Assembly: GCF_019578655.1 (NCBI RefSeq)
Contig: NC_063261.1
Span: forward strand, 3,182,201-3,246,200
Source of the DNA: Ricinus communis
Taxonomy: Eukaryota; Streptophyta; Magnoliopsida; Malpighiales; Euphorbiaceae
Length of the DNA: 64,000 bases
Direction: 5' to 3'
The notes beneath the pieces were generated by a model. That model made no database searches. It saw only the letters and a program-made list of their open reading frames with translations, and had not been told where the DNA came from. Every line of letters begins with the position of its first letter. The stretch's first letter is position 1. The position numbers were made by a program, and so were the translations under genes. Below are positions 45,301 to 57,080 of this stretch, piece after piece.

Positions 45301-46677
45301 ATGCACTAGCTACCTTATCGTCAATGTGGGACAACCCCTCGTGACTTCCAATGAAGCCATTTGTAATCATGAACTCAAGAGCACCCTGTCATCAAGGAAA
45401 TCAAATAATGCAAGTCTAGATGGGATAAGAAGAAGCCTTGGTTCTATGATCTGAAAGGGTTTACAAAAGACAAGGTATATCCTAAAAAGCCAACTACGAA
45501 GGAAAGGTATGCGCTATGGATATAGGCTAGAAATTACCTCAGCCATGAAGGAGTGTTGTGTAGAAGAATGACTTCGGGCGTCTAGCTCCAATGTGTTACT
45601 AAGTCAGAAGCGCAGTAGTGATGGAAGAGATGCACAAAGGAGTATGGGGGCCTTATATGAACGACATAGTGTTAACCGGAAAGATTATGCGTTAAGGTTA
45701 TTGCTGGTTAATAATGGAAAAGGATTATATAGCTCTGGCAAGAAACTGTGAGGAGTGCCAGCTTTACAGCGATCTGAGTCATATACCTCTGACTGAGTTA
45801 CAAAATTTGACATCCCCATGGCCTTTTACAGCATAGGGAATTGACATCATCGGAGAGATTAAACCTCATTCGAATGGTTACAGATACATACTAGTGGCAA
45901 TCGACTATTTCTCCAAGTGGGTGAAGGCTGAGTCATTCACTACTGTAAGGGCAAGACAAATGGCTAGGTTTATAGAGAGGAATATGATTTGCAGACATGG
46001 AGTCCCGCATCATATTGTTGCATATAATGGGGTGCAGTTCATGGGTGAAACGACAGACTTATTAGTAGAATACAAGATCGAGCATCACAGGTTTGCTCCA
46101 TACAAACCTCAGGCAAATGGAACAGTAGAAGCATCCAACATGAACTTAAAGAAAATACTTTTGAAGATGGTATGGTATCATAAGGACTGGTCATTTTGAT
46201 TACCCTTCGCACTTTAGGAGTGGAACAACTAAGCGATCATCGACCGGGCAAATTTTGTACTCTTTGGTGTACAGGACTGAAGCGGTCTTACCAGTTGAGT
46301 TGGAATTGAATTCTTTGAAAGTTATATTGGAGGCAGAAATGCCAGAATACCATTAGGCTGAGCAGAGATACCAACAGTTGGCCCTAGTTGATGAAAGAAG
46401 GATGAAAGCCTTATACCATATGCAGTTATATCAAAAATGGATAACCAAGACATTTAATAAGAAAGTAAAGCCAGGGAACATCAAAGCCGGAGATTTAGTG
46501 TTGAAACACACAAGACCTATTATATTTGACCCAAGAGGAAAGTTCAAGCCTAATTAGGAAGGCCCATACTTGGTAAAGAAAATTCTAACTAAAGGTGCCG
46601 CTAAGATCTCGAATTTGGAAGGAAACAAGTTCTCTGAGCCAATTAACTTGGATTATCTCGAGAAATATTATGTATAA
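42366..46677 (+). pseudogene. gag-pol of Tat element T3 (protease, RT, dual RNase H, integrase)
   Basis: A gag N-terminal piece (42366-42540) is fused by deletion to the protease, whose DDGSTINVCPSRIL is altered to AIDVCPSRIL. HQKVKFLHEGEIVTINIEGG follows at 42803. RT has LRAEWVEKIWEEVVKHVKAN, KIYVDYRDLNKVCPKDDFPF (43840-43900), MPFGLKNVRATY and YVDDMMV (44130). RNase H has LNSKKSIF, GHIVSQRGIKID and YYLSKKLLPCESKYNL. A second RNase H (about 44950-45330: KMYFNGVVNARGARLEVVLI, MADALATLSSMWDN) is the hallmark of Tat elements. Integrase at 45600-46200 has GIDIIGEI, VAYNGVQF (catalytic D replaced by Y) and PYKPQANGTVEASNMNLKK. The C-terminus ends DYLEKYYV with a stop at 46677. Many stops. Confidence 0.9.
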
Positions 46678-46972
46678 AAAATAATAATAGCATGTTGATA
46701 AGAAAATGAAAAAAGGGCTGGTCAGGCAAAAAATCAGGGCAATGAGAGAAAATAATCAGTTAGAAAATCTGAAAAGACTAGCTGATGAAAGGAGTTATAT
46801 CATGAAAAATCAAAATGTACCCATTTGGGCCTCTATTAAATGAATAAATTGTTTAGAATTCTTATCAAACATACATATGTCTATTTATTACCTTATGCAC
46901 TAATTGAAAAGAAAAACTAAGCTAAAATCCTAAGCAAAATGAATGAGATCTAAAAGGAAGTATATTTTGATC

Positions 46973-48264
46973 TTACACTCTTCTTTGCATTTTCATTTGC
47001 ATCTTTAGAATCAGCAGCTAGTCTCGAGTCTTCTTGAACCTTGCAAATCCAGGAGAAGTGATAATCTGAAGCTCGACCCAAGCTTTGTAGTTATCATCTG
47101 TGATTAGATCGCATTCAAAGTCCAAGTTGCAGTCTATGTCTCAATGAGGCTAGAGTCTCTCCATCTTGTCTAGGAAATATTGTCTGAGTGGGAAGCCTTC
47201 AAATCTAGGAGGGAAATCCAAAATCCATTGCTTCTGCCTATACTGGTGGCAAAGTCTCGTAGGTGTGTAGAAAGTGAATGTCCGTAATCTAGGTAAAGGC
47301 ACACCATTGTCATATACCTTAAGTGTGACATGCTTGACTCTCCACCAGGGATACGTCCAACGAATAAGCGTGTCTCGGATGCCTCTCGCCTAAGAAATCC
47401 AGCTATCACGGTCTTGTGGGGTAACAACTAATCGAACCTGCACGTGCTTTTACTCGTATTTATCAATATTCCTCGAGATGGTCAGTATCTAGACTTTTCC
47501 TACAACCAAATCTGCAAAAGAAAGAAAGAAAAAGAACAAAAAGAAAAGCTAAGTTGAAAACTCGAAAGGGCGACTTAGGCAAAAATAGAGTCTGCTAAGT
47601 TGAAAACCCGAAAAGGTAACCTAGAAAAAAATTAAGTCAAAAGCCTACTAAGTTGAAAACCTAAAAGGGCGGATTAGGCAAAAGTTAAGGCAAAAGAAAT
47701 AATAAAGGAAAAGAGATTTGGTTCTATACTTGTAAGAGGATGAGGCTGCCACCCAATAATGATTTCAGTCAATGATGCTCCATGCTCCACTTAATCAATG
47801 ATGCCAGTAATTCTGATATCTCTCCTTCCTTAAGGAGAAATCAGCAAAAATTAGGCATAAAGGCAAAGGCTCAGCATCCGAATCCAAGCAGGTGTTCCTC
47901 TTTCTTTCTTCTCACAACAAGTGATTAGAGATGTAAGAGTAATGTGCTCACCAACAAAATGAAAAAGTACTTCAGCTGGGGGCATGTCAAATAATTCCAC
48001 CAGCTTTCTAGGAAAAGGATCATTAAGGCTCAGCAAAGCAATTGGATGAAAGGAATCTATAGGGCCTCCAAGAATGGCAGAGAACTCTTCAATGATGGGG
48101 CATAGCTCCTGCCTATTGAATCTAAAGACATGGTCTTTTGGACACCAAAAGTTGATAGCAGAATGAAGAAACCCATAATCAAGCTTGGTATGTTTCATGG
48201 CTTTGAAGGATGAAAAATGAAAATTCCCAAGTTTAATCCAATCATCACTAATTAGGGTTTTCAT
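46973..48264 (-). pseudogene. DUF7745-like antisense gene of T3
   Basis: It lies downstream of T3 pol on the opposite strand. Exon 1 (48264-47730) starts MKTLISDDWIKLGNFHF and includes AINFWCPKDHVFRF and QELCPIIEEFSAILGGPID, then after stops RRDIRITGIID and VEHGASLTEIIIGW. The intron (47729-47512) has donor CAA|GTATAG and acceptor TTTTGCAG. Exon 2 reads VQVRLVVTPQDRDSW, RWTYPWWRVKHVTL, QYRQKQWILDFPPRFEGFPL, CDLITDDNYKAWVELQIITS and stops near 46973. It is homologous to 18830-21140. Function is unknown; the name is from remembered domain patterns. At least six stops or shifts are present. Confidence 0.65.
47533..47690 (-). repeat. about 50-bp repeats in the antisense gene intron
   Basis: Three diverged copies; on the minus strand each reads TTTTTGCCTAAGTCGCCCTT, then TTTTCAACTTAGCA or a close variant. 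The same unit occurs three times in the T1 intron at 26929-27085 (+). 46678-46972 between pol and this gene is AT-rich with no gene seen. Confidence 0.65.
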
Positions 48265-48351
48265 AAGGGTTTATAGGGCACTTTTTTGGGACATCTTTTT
48301 TGAGCTTTAAAAAATGAAATCGTGTATGGGGAAATGTGACGGGTGTACGCA

Positions 48352-48359
48352 TATTTATA
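48352..48359 (-). promoter_or_regulatory. TATA box of the T3 antisense gene
   Basis: The minus strand reads CCTATAAATATGCG about 90 bp before the ATG at 48264. About 25-45 bp upstream of it are family A motif pieces ACCGATTCGCCGATTCAGCC (48395-48420). An earlier ATG (48294) opens only seven codons. Confidence 0.5.
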
Positions 48360-48621
48360 GGCCTCAGATTAGTGTTTCATTCGGACTCTGCATTGCAGGC
48401 TGAATCGGCGAATCGGTATATGATGTCATCGAACCACTTTTCGATCTTTTGAGGGATTTTCAGCATTTTCTTGGCCCCGGTCATATGTACACTCAAAATA
48501 GACAATATCAAGAAGGAAATGATGACAATGCATGTGCCAAAAGTGTGAAAGTTTATATATCAAAGAGTTGAGTTTTATAGAAAGGCAGCAAAAAGAAAAA
48601 ATACAAATAATAGAAAAAAAG

Positions 48622-49245
48622 TCAAAAGTTGGGGTTCTCTCCTGAATTCCCCATCCTATCGTCATAATCAATGTCCATCACTTGAGTCCGGAAGGTAGAC
48701 AACTAAAACATCAAAGTATCGATCCTGCACTGTTGAGCATCAATCTATCGCTGCCGATCGTCCACTTGCCCTTGCAAGCTCTCATGGTCTCTCTGAGGAA
48801 ACCCAAAAGGAGATTAATTAGTGCACTTTATACATGCATACATACTGCATTTCATAAAATATTATTTCTTACCTTCTTGCAACATCGACCAATCAATGCA
48901 CGTGCTCGAATTGGTCCATTTGAGCTATGTGATTACTTTCACGTGTTACTAACATAATAGGGAAAAAGGATGTGAAAATACAAATAGAAATGCCAATTAC
49001 GTGAGTACAAGTACTCGGAGTAAACTTCGATGGAAGGTAGTGTTCCATGGTAACCCGGTGCTCTATCGCACCATGAGGACTCCAATACGAGACCATCATA
49101 TCAAGGAGGAATGGGATGCTCCCCAAAATCAACAAAGTAAGTCAGAAAGTGTACCTGAGCCATGGTGTTGTCATCAAACGGCATAGTCCCTATAATACCC
49201 GCAATTTTCTTTTAATAATAATAATAATAGTAATAATTAATAATG
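48622..49245 (-). pseudogene. 3' end of a second antisense gene in T3, cut by the gap
   Basis: Two exons on the minus strand. The first (49245-48873) includes FLTYFVDFGEHPIPP and PGYHGTLPSKFTPSTCTH in shifting frames. The intron 48872-48793 has an excellent donor AAG|GTAAGA and acceptor CCTCAG. The last exon reads RDHESLQGQVDDRQR, a stop, IDAQQCRIDTLMF and FRTQVMDIDYDDRMGNSGEN, with a stop at 48622. The tail looks like a coiled coil. By position it corresponds to the mobile domain gene of T1, but the diagnostic domain would lie in the gap, so this is inference. 48265-48621 is the intergenic promoter region. Confidence 0.45.
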
Positions 49246-49745
49246 NNNNNNNNNNNNNNNNNNNNNNNNNNNNNNNNNNNNNNNNNNNNNNNNNNNNNNN
49301 NNNNNNNNNNNNNNNNNNNNNNNNNNNNNNNNNNNNNNNNNNNNNNNNNNNNNNNNNNNNNNNNNNNNNNNNNNNNNNNNNNNNNNNNNNNNNNNNNNNN
49401 NNNNNNNNNNNNNNNNNNNNNNNNNNNNNNNNNNNNNNNNNNNNNNNNNNNNNNNNNNNNNNNNNNNNNNNNNNNNNNNNNNNNNNNNNNNNNNNNNNNN
49501 NNNNNNNNNNNNNNNNNNNNNNNNNNNNNNNNNNNNNNNNNNNNNNNNNNNNNNNNNNNNNNNNNNNNNNNNNNNNNNNNNNNNNNNNNNNNNNNNNNNN
49601 NNNNNNNNNNNNNNNNNNNNNNNNNNNNNNNNNNNNNNNNNNNNNNNNNNNNNNNNNNNNNNNNNNNNNNNNNNNNNNNNNNNNNNNNNNNNNNNNNNNN
49701 NNNNNNNNNNNNNNNNNNNNNNNNNNNNNNNNNNNNNNNNNNNNN
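49246..49745. other. assembly gap (500 N)
   Basis: Exactly 500 N, a standard placeholder, so the true length is unknown. It separates T3 (+) from T4 (-). T4 integrase and 3' end and T3's 3' LTR could be hidden or collapsed here. An ATA/AAT microsatellite (about 49214-49235) stands at its left edge. Confidence 0.95.
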
Positions 49746-51920
49746 TTACTTTCCATTCCTCAAAGGCTTATTGGATTACCAGCATGGAGTCTCTGTAGAC
49801 TATCAAATTCTTAGCTCCTACTATCAGGGCCGCTTCTAATCCAAATAAACATGCTTCGTACTCCACTATGTTATTGTCACTTTAAATTCCAATCTCTTGG
49901 CCATTGGCAGCATCCCCCCTTTTGGCGTGATCAAAACTACTCCCAAGCTTGAACTTCTTGCGTTTACAACTCCATTGAAGTACATCTTCCACTCCTAGAT
50001 CTCGATTGCCCCCAGATTCTCATCAGAAAATTCCAAATCCCAAGGGTCGTCCCCTTAATCGCATTTTGGGCTAGGAACTTAACTATGACCTACCCTTGAC
50101 TACTTTCTTGGTCATGTGTTCAATGTCGAGTTCTGTCAAGAGCATTAACCATCTATCCAGCTTCCCTGTAAGACATGCAGCTTTAAATAAGTACTTCAGA
50201 GGGTCTATTTTTGAAATTTCCTACACCTTATAAGACTGAAAGTAATGTCTTAACTTCCTTATAGCCCATATCATGGCTAGGCATGTTTTTTTCACGAGGT
50301 TATACTTTGACTCATAAGGCAACAACTTCTTATTGAGATAATGGACCGCATGCTCTACATCATTGGGTCTGCACTATGCTACCATTGCTCCCATGGCTTC
50401 CTCCTCCAAGGCCAAGTATAGGATCAGCTGCTTGCCATCCTTTGGTAGTTTGAGTACCGACGACTTTATTAGATACTCTTTAATTCTGTCGAAGGCTTTC
50501 TAACAATGTTCATCCCACACAACAGGCTGATGCTTCCTTATAAGCTTAAAGATAGGATCACAAACCATTATGAGCTTGGAAATGAACCTGTTGATGTATT
50601 GTAAGCGTCCCGAAAAACCTTTGACCTCTTTCTCCATCTTCGGATCGATCCCTATGCCCCGCTGACTCACTATGTGCCCTAACAGCTTCCTTGATGTAAC
50701 TCCAAATACACTCTTTTTTGAGTTGAGTCTCAAGTTATACATTTCCACTCGTCCTAAGAACTTATCAAGAGCCTAAAAGTGCCCTTCCCTTGTTTCCAGC
50801 TTTAACATCATGTCATCAACATACATCTCCACCTCCTTATGCATCATATTATGAAACAAGATAGTGGCCGCTCTTTGATAAGTTGCTCTGCATTCTTTAG
50901 TCCAAAAAGGCATAACCTTGTCATAGTAAGTTCTCCTTTTAGTGATAAATGAATTTTTTAGCTTGTCCACCACTGCCATCATGATTTGATTGTACTTGGA
51001 GAACCCATTCATAAAGGAGTATATCGCATTTTGAAGCAGCACTGTCAACTATTATGTTTATGTGAGCAAGAGGAAAGTCATCCTTAGGGCATGCCTTGTC
51101 CAAGTCCCTATAATCTATGCACATTTGAACCTTACCATCCTTCTTCAAAACTATAACAATGTTTGCCAACCATTCGAGGTAGTCAACCACATCGAGGAAA
51201 TTGGTCTTAACCTGCTTAGCAACCTCTTATCATATTTTCTCTGCCCATTCTAGCCTTAATCTTCTCATCTTCTATTTGACCGGCTTGATATGCGGATGAG
51301 TAGGGATATGGTGCTCTACTATTTTCTTATCCAGACCTAGCATGTCGTCATAGGTCCAAGCAAATATTGCTTTTCTTCTTTCTATTATTCTCTCAAATTC
51401 TCTCATCTCTTCAGGAGTTATATCATGAGCTATCAAAATGTTCCGTGGATTTGCATCTGTGCCTAAGTTAAATGCATCAATTTGTATGGAATTAATGTCA
51501 AACATGCACATGTCATGATTATTAAAATGCACACTACCATCAGGAAAAACATCACACAAGTAAGCAAAATCATTCATATCATTGATCTTGGAAAGAAAAG
51601 AAACATCATCCTTATAAATGTCAGACGTTATTACATCATCATAAAAAACACTAATAATGTTATTTTGAATAAAAGCAGCTAGTTCCTCTTGGCTTATTTT
51701 CTCCAGCTGAGCGGTGAACTCTTCTAGCTTCAGCTCTTCATCTTAGTGGTGACCTTTTCTCGGACTTCCTTGATATTCAACTAGAACATCCTGTCAATAA
51801 TTAGGTTCTTGAAAATTTTGAATCCTGGTACCTCAATCCCAGCTACATTAATAGGTTCCGACTCCTTAGCATAGGGCTTGTACTCCTGGATGAACATGCC
51901 TTTTAGAGTCTTACCCTTTT
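49746..51920 (-). pseudogene. T4 pol: RT, RNase H and second RNase H
   Basis: From right to left: linker MNDFAYLCDVFPDGSVHFNN and ITPEEMREFERIIERRKAIF, then HHIPTHPHIKPVK (51272-51577). RT has EWLANIVIVLKKDGKVQMCI and DYRDLDKACPKDDFPL (50939-51190), GFSKYNQIMMAV, and YVDDMMLKLETREG (50773). RNase H has MEMYNLRLNSKKSVFGV and GHIVSQRGIGIDPKMEKEVK (50500-50748). The second RNase H (about 49746-50050) has VEYEACLFGLEAALIVGAKN. The YVDD catalytic motif is intact, but frames change repeatedly and part of the RNase H is in pieces. It is collinear with T3. Confidence 0.85.
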
Positions 51921-51925
51921 GTTTG

Positions 51926-54129
51926 TGTTAGCACCCCTTTTAATGATCTAGATATCAAGGGAAAAATGAAAAACCATATGATGAAAGTTACTGCCTTCTC
52001 GAGTCTCGAAAGGTGAAGGAAAAGTGAATTCAAGGATAGGGTCGAGGTTAATCTAGCCGGAATTATCTTTTTAAAATCAAGTTGGACCTAATTGTTAGAA
52101 AATATTAAGTTTGAGGGACAAAATGGCTGCTTTTACAAATTCAGAGACCTATTTGCAAGTTTCAAACCTCCCTCTATACAAAGCCAATAAGGTCTTTTTC
52201 ACTCCAACATCATTTTATGATGATTTCACATCCAGATATAGATTCTAGAAGGTTTCTTTGATGATAATAATCATTTTTATCGATAATTATTTAAATTTTA
52301 AGAATAAAATTAGATATCTATCAATATATTCCTAAAATCTATCACCTCTTTTAGGGTTTCCCTTGAAAAGCTACCTCTATAAATAGAAAAAGGTAACTAG
52401 GATTTAAAGGGAAGGATCAAAAGCTGAAAATTTATAGTAAGTGAGATTGATACTTGAGAGACACTAAGAAATAAAATCCAGAGAGAAAAGAAAGAGAAAG
52501 ACTGTCATTCTTGTTTGACAATAGAGGATTCAAGCCACTAAAGAAAGAATAGTTTTAAGAAACAAGCCACTGAAGAAAGAATCATTTTTGGAAACTATTT
52601 CTAAATCGACAGAAGGTTTCTCTAAGTTAGATCCAGCACTGGATTCCTACCCAGTCTTTGATTCAACCGCATCATCATCGCTTGAGACTCGCAGATCCAA
52701 CATTCACGGTGACAACTTGAGTGTTCCTTCAATCATATATTCACCATCATCATAAAATCGGTTCTTTTGTTACTTTTTGTTTACTTTAATTATTTATTTT
52801 TAGAAACATGATTATGATTTTGATTTATGATCAACATGATTAGATTAAGGTTTTTGTGAATATGCATGTTAATTGGGTTTTGGATTTGATAATAAGAAAT
52901 TTAGCATTTTGAAATATGATATTTTGTCAATTAAGATTTTAGATCTAATTAGAAACATATTATAGGATTAATGTTTAGATTTCTTTTTTCCATTATGATT
53001 AGGTAATTAAACATGTTAAACATGATTGCTTGATTGATTTGCCATATGTTAGTCTACTATACTTAGGATGTTTTTTATCAGTTTAGGATTTTGATCGTTC
53101 GATTGACTTATGCTACTTTTATTTCAATGTCTTTATCCTATTTTCTTTTATTCTAATTGATTTAAATGTCTGTGCATCTGAAATTCAGCTCTAAGGATGT
53201 GAAAATGTACCGACGAACGATAAAAACTAGCCTGAAAACCCTAGAGCCGATCGGCTCTACACATTGAGTTGATCGGTTGTTCATCCCCAGCCAATATTTT
53301 TTGCTTTTTGGATATTTTTTATGTATTTTGGCTTCTATATAGCTTTTAGGTATTTTTCTTTCGTAATCGTAGTTGTAGGCCAGGTTGTAATAATTAGATT
53401 TTACTTTCTGCTTTATTTTTTTTATTGTATGCTTAATAAAATATGTGTTATATGATTCATTAATTAAAATGGGCCACATAAACTTAGGGGTAAAATTGGA
53501 TCTAACATGAATCTGGTAGTCTAATAGGTTAATCAATATAAATTGGGCCTAAAATCCTAAAATCTAAGTAGACTTAGCGGGCTTTGTCATGTTTAATTAG
53601 GATCATGGCTTGATTAGAATTAGGATCACAGTGAATGGGCCTTCTCATAATAAGTAGTCCATTATGTCCAAAGGCTGGAAATCAAGAAGTATAACAAGTA
53701 ATTGGGCTAGACTAGGAGAGCTACATGCATAATTGACTAGTAAATTAGGCTGACTATTCTAATATGGGTTGGACTAGAATAAAATGGGCTAGACTTAGGT
53801 GTATTATGTGTGTTATTTGGTATGCCTATGTATAGTTTGCTTCTATTTATAAGAAATAATTTGTTAAACAATAAAATGAAAGACTAATATACACAAATAA
53901 GGAAGTTGGATTCTGGATCCATCTTTGGACTCTGTAGTGTAAGCTTCCTTATGGAATCTGAGAAATGCTACTCATTAGTAAAAGTGTCCTGATGATTACC
54001 CGGGTGGCGACTCCCATCTCTACGCTACTCTCAATGGCTAGTTAGTGTGTTTCCGATTAGGTTGAAAAGCCTTATAATGCCATAGTCGCTAAAGACACTT
54101 GGGGTGCGCACCCGAAACTGCTGCTCATA
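51926..54129 (+). repeat. solo LTR (family A) inserted in T4 protease-pol
   Basis: 2204 bp, TGTTAGCACCCC to GCTGCTCATA (ending TA from CA). It is flanked by perfect GTTTG duplications at 51921-51925 and 54130-54134. Removing it restores GAGGGCAAACAAAAGGGTAA, matching T3 at 43096-43110 (GAGGGCAAACCAAAGCGTAA). A perfect AGAGCCGATCGGCTCT stands at 53230-53245. The 124-codon frame at 53162-53536 is LTR noise. Confidence 0.95.
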
Positions 54130-54134
54130 GTTTG

Positions 54135-54710
54135 CCCTCATTTCCCTCTTCTAAATAACCCAATCCTCGTATAGTCTTCTTACCTTTTAAGTCCAGCAGC
54201 TCCACGTTACCTTGCTGATTCCTTCCCAGCCCCATTCCAGGCATGAAGTTCATTTTCTTAAACATATTGGTCATTTTAGGATCCATGTAGTCTTCACAGA
54301 GAACAACAACTTAGAATCCACTAGGGGCTTCCAACTCTTTGAGGCTTCTTAGATAGTTGAGACAACCTTACCACCTTTGGCATTAGTAGTGATGATCTCG
54401 CCTTCATTAGAGAATTTTACTTTCTGATGTACTATGGAATGGACTCCTCCTAGGGCATGTAACCATGGCCTTACTAATAACAATGCGAAAGTTATCGGGA
54501 TGTCTAGGACGGTGAACTCCACCCAAGATTCGATAGGACTCGTCTTCACCAGTGTCGAAAACGTCCCTTCCACATATCTTTTTGTCTCATCATAGGCCCT
54601 TATAACCATATCTGATGGTTTCAGGTCTTTCGTAGTCATCCCCAACATAGAGAGTATGCGAGAAGGCCACACATTGATGGTTGACCCATCATCAATCATC
54701 ACACATGGAG
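54135..54710 (-). pseudogene. T4 protease
   Basis: The frame 54349-54702 starts MMIDDGSTINVWPSRILSML; DDGS is the active-site version used by Tat proteases. It continues KPSDMVIRAYDETKRYVEGT, PIESWVEFTVLDIPITFALL, LVRPWLHALGGVHSIVHQKV. A stop follows ...KVVSTI, after which the sequence continues in another frame to the solo LTR at 54129. It would cleave the polyprotein. Confidence 0.8.
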
Positions 54711-57080
54711 TTCTTTACCCCTTGACTTCTACTGCTATGTAAAGGGCCTTATTGTGGTCTTTTCCCTCAAGTGGTTGGTCTTCATCCAACAAGGTGATCA
54801 TCCCGATGGTCTTATTAATTACTTTTTTATCATCTCCTCAGGGGTAGCTACTGTGCTAACACTTATACTAGACAAGTCCTGAATTAGAGACTTTATGCGG
54901 TCCGATGAATGCATCAGTAGTTCCTAGATATTAGATGTCTTTTTCTCTTTCTTTCATCGTTTTAACAATGTAGCATCCCCGTCTTCAGGTGCTTGCTTAT
55001 CTTGCTTCAGCTCTTGTACCCCAGCTTCCTTACCCTTACTCGCTAGCTCAGTCTCAAAAACACTGTCTGTACAGATGTCCTTAGCCTTAGCGTCTTAAAC
55101 TTCACACTCATTGATAGAGCTATACTAGATGTCAATAGCCATGACCGACTTCTTTTTCCCTTCTTTCTAAACCTCCAAGAGACAAGGTTCACAAGTGGCT
55201 TGATCGTCATCTAATCCCCAACCACTTGGCATAATATCTTCAATTCAAATGTCGGTCAACAGAGGCCTCGAATATTGGACCTTGAAGTCAAATTTGTGAG
55301 GGCTTCCCTAGCAAGTCCATACTCACATCGAGGAAGTTGCCTAACCTCCCATTCTCCAAAGTCGATTAAGTCCTAGATCTCATGCCTAAGACAGTTGCAG
55401 TGGTCCATTATATGCCCAAAAGCCTAGTGATACTCACAACACTAACCATTATGAGGCTTAGGACTGTCTTCTAGCGATTGGGGCTTAAGCTTCCCGCCCT
55501 ATTTTAAGTGATAGAATGCCACGGGTAGCGATGCCCCAGCTCGGTGAAGGTTTTTATGGGCTATCTAGTTTGGCTTCTAGCTCAGGTTGGGGTATTTTTA
55601 CAAAAGAGTTCATGATCTCCTCTCCGCTGAAATCGGGGTTAATCATGGACACTTGGTTTGGGGGTGGTGTGTTGTTGTAGTTTGGTAAGGGGTATCTTCT
55701 AGTACTGGGTTGGTCCGGGTCAGTGAGCTTTCCAGCATCGATAAGGTCTTGGATTTCTTGCTTTAGCGGAATGTAGTTGTCGGTGTAGTGGCCAGGTGCT
55801 TGGTGGAACTTACAGTAGGTATTAAGTTTATATCTAGATGTGTTAGGGTTTGGTGGGTTCTTGAGGGTAGTAGATTGGAGCATGCCATTCTGTACCAATC
55901 TCTTAAAGATCTTAGAGAGAGGTCATTTGAAGTTGGAAAACTTTCTTAGTTGTTGCACAACATTCACATCCAGGGTCCTGCTCCCTCCAGCTCAACAATT
56001 TGCCCTACCACCAGTTCTTATAGTCTTTCTTTTGTCGTTCTCAAATTTCTCGACTTGTGGCCCATCATCATACAAGTCCATGAAGGTTTTTGGGCTCATC
56101 ATCTGCAACCTTTTAATCCATCCTAGAAGAATGTTTTGGACCACCATACGGACTTGGTCCTTTTCAAAGGGCTTGTTCTTCATCAATCCAGCCTTATTCC
56201 TCCATCTGGTAAGGAAATCAAAGGACTCATTTAGCTTCTGCTTGGTGGATTTGAGATCCCTAATCGATACTTTCAAATGAGTGTTGTAATCATATTGTTT
56301 GATAAAATAATTACATAAATCGCGCCATTCAGCTTTGGGAGATTCTTCCAAACGGTGTTACCAGTTGACAGCGGGCCCTTCAAGAAACAGCACAAAGAGT
56401 TGGACAATTTGGATCCTGCTTAGCTGAATAGTTCCCGTTGATAGTTACATACTGCTTCAACTGATCCTTCCGGTCACCAGTCCCGTTGAACTTATTCATC
56501 TCGGGCATTCTGAATTTTGCAGGTAGCTTGTCTTCTTCTATCAAAACTAGCTCTTTGAAATAATAGGTCGGGTCCAAACCTTGGATTTCCAGTATACCTT
56601 GCATGTTGTCAAGCCTGGTGCTCAGGCTATTCATAGCTTAATTTGTGGCAAGGGCAGTCTCCCTCTTAGCCTGGTCTAGCATGAACTCATCAAAGTCACA
56701 AAACTTCCGAGGCACTCCCCTTCTAGCTAGGTCTTCAACATTAGCATTAGCTGCGACAATAATGGCAGTTGCAGCGGCAACCACGACCGGGTTAACAACA
56801 ATAGGGGGTTAGTCGATGCAATGGGAGCAGCAGGTGGTTCTTGGTTTGTAGCCATCCCAACTAAGAGTTGCTGGAGCTCTTCCCGAATCACACCCCTCAA
56901 ACCGTCAATGACGGCTTCTTGAGGATCTCAACATCTTGTTCATTAGCTCTCTCGTTAGCCATCTCTTCAGTAGCTTGGCGTCTTGGTCTTTCAAGGTGCT
57001 CTAATACAACTCAGGCTCTCAGAGAAATAGGCACTCCTTCCAATCTCCCACTATCTTGCCTCTTTCAACCCATAGGAGAA
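54711..57080 (-). pseudogene. T4 gag with two zinc-knuckle-like motifs
   Basis: From right to left: ATEEMANERANEQDVEILK and EELQQLLVGMATNQEPP (about 57000-56850), GILEIQGLDPTYYFKELVLI and LPAKFRMPEMNKFNGTGD (56380-56634), gag core EWRDLCNYFIKQYDYNTHLK and RTIRTGG-like tail (55992-56351), then YCKFHQAPGHYTDNYIPLKQ (55554-55898), and in another frame CEYHXAFGHIMDHCNCLRHE (near 55400). The two finger-like motifs are followed by almost the same EIQDLID. The final Cys of the first is Tyr. 54711-55380 is too frameshifted to read well but contains gag-protease linker. Confidence 0.75.

Noticed and set aside
48682..48957. 91-codon frame (+)
   Set aside because: The minus strand shows a spliced coiled-coil gene end with good splice sites; the plus frame has no recognisable content.
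49116..49839. Three long frames of 188-232 codons across the gap
   Set aside because: They consist mostly of X from N bases and have no real coding content.
53162..53536. 124-codon frame (-) with basic, tyrosine-rich composition
   Set aside because: It lies wholly inside a solo LTR with proven boundaries and is not kept in the other family A LTRs.
55840..56280. 146-codon frame (+) opposite T4 gag
   Set aside because: It is the shadow of the gag core and knuckle on the minus strand; the gag reading is conserved in A1.
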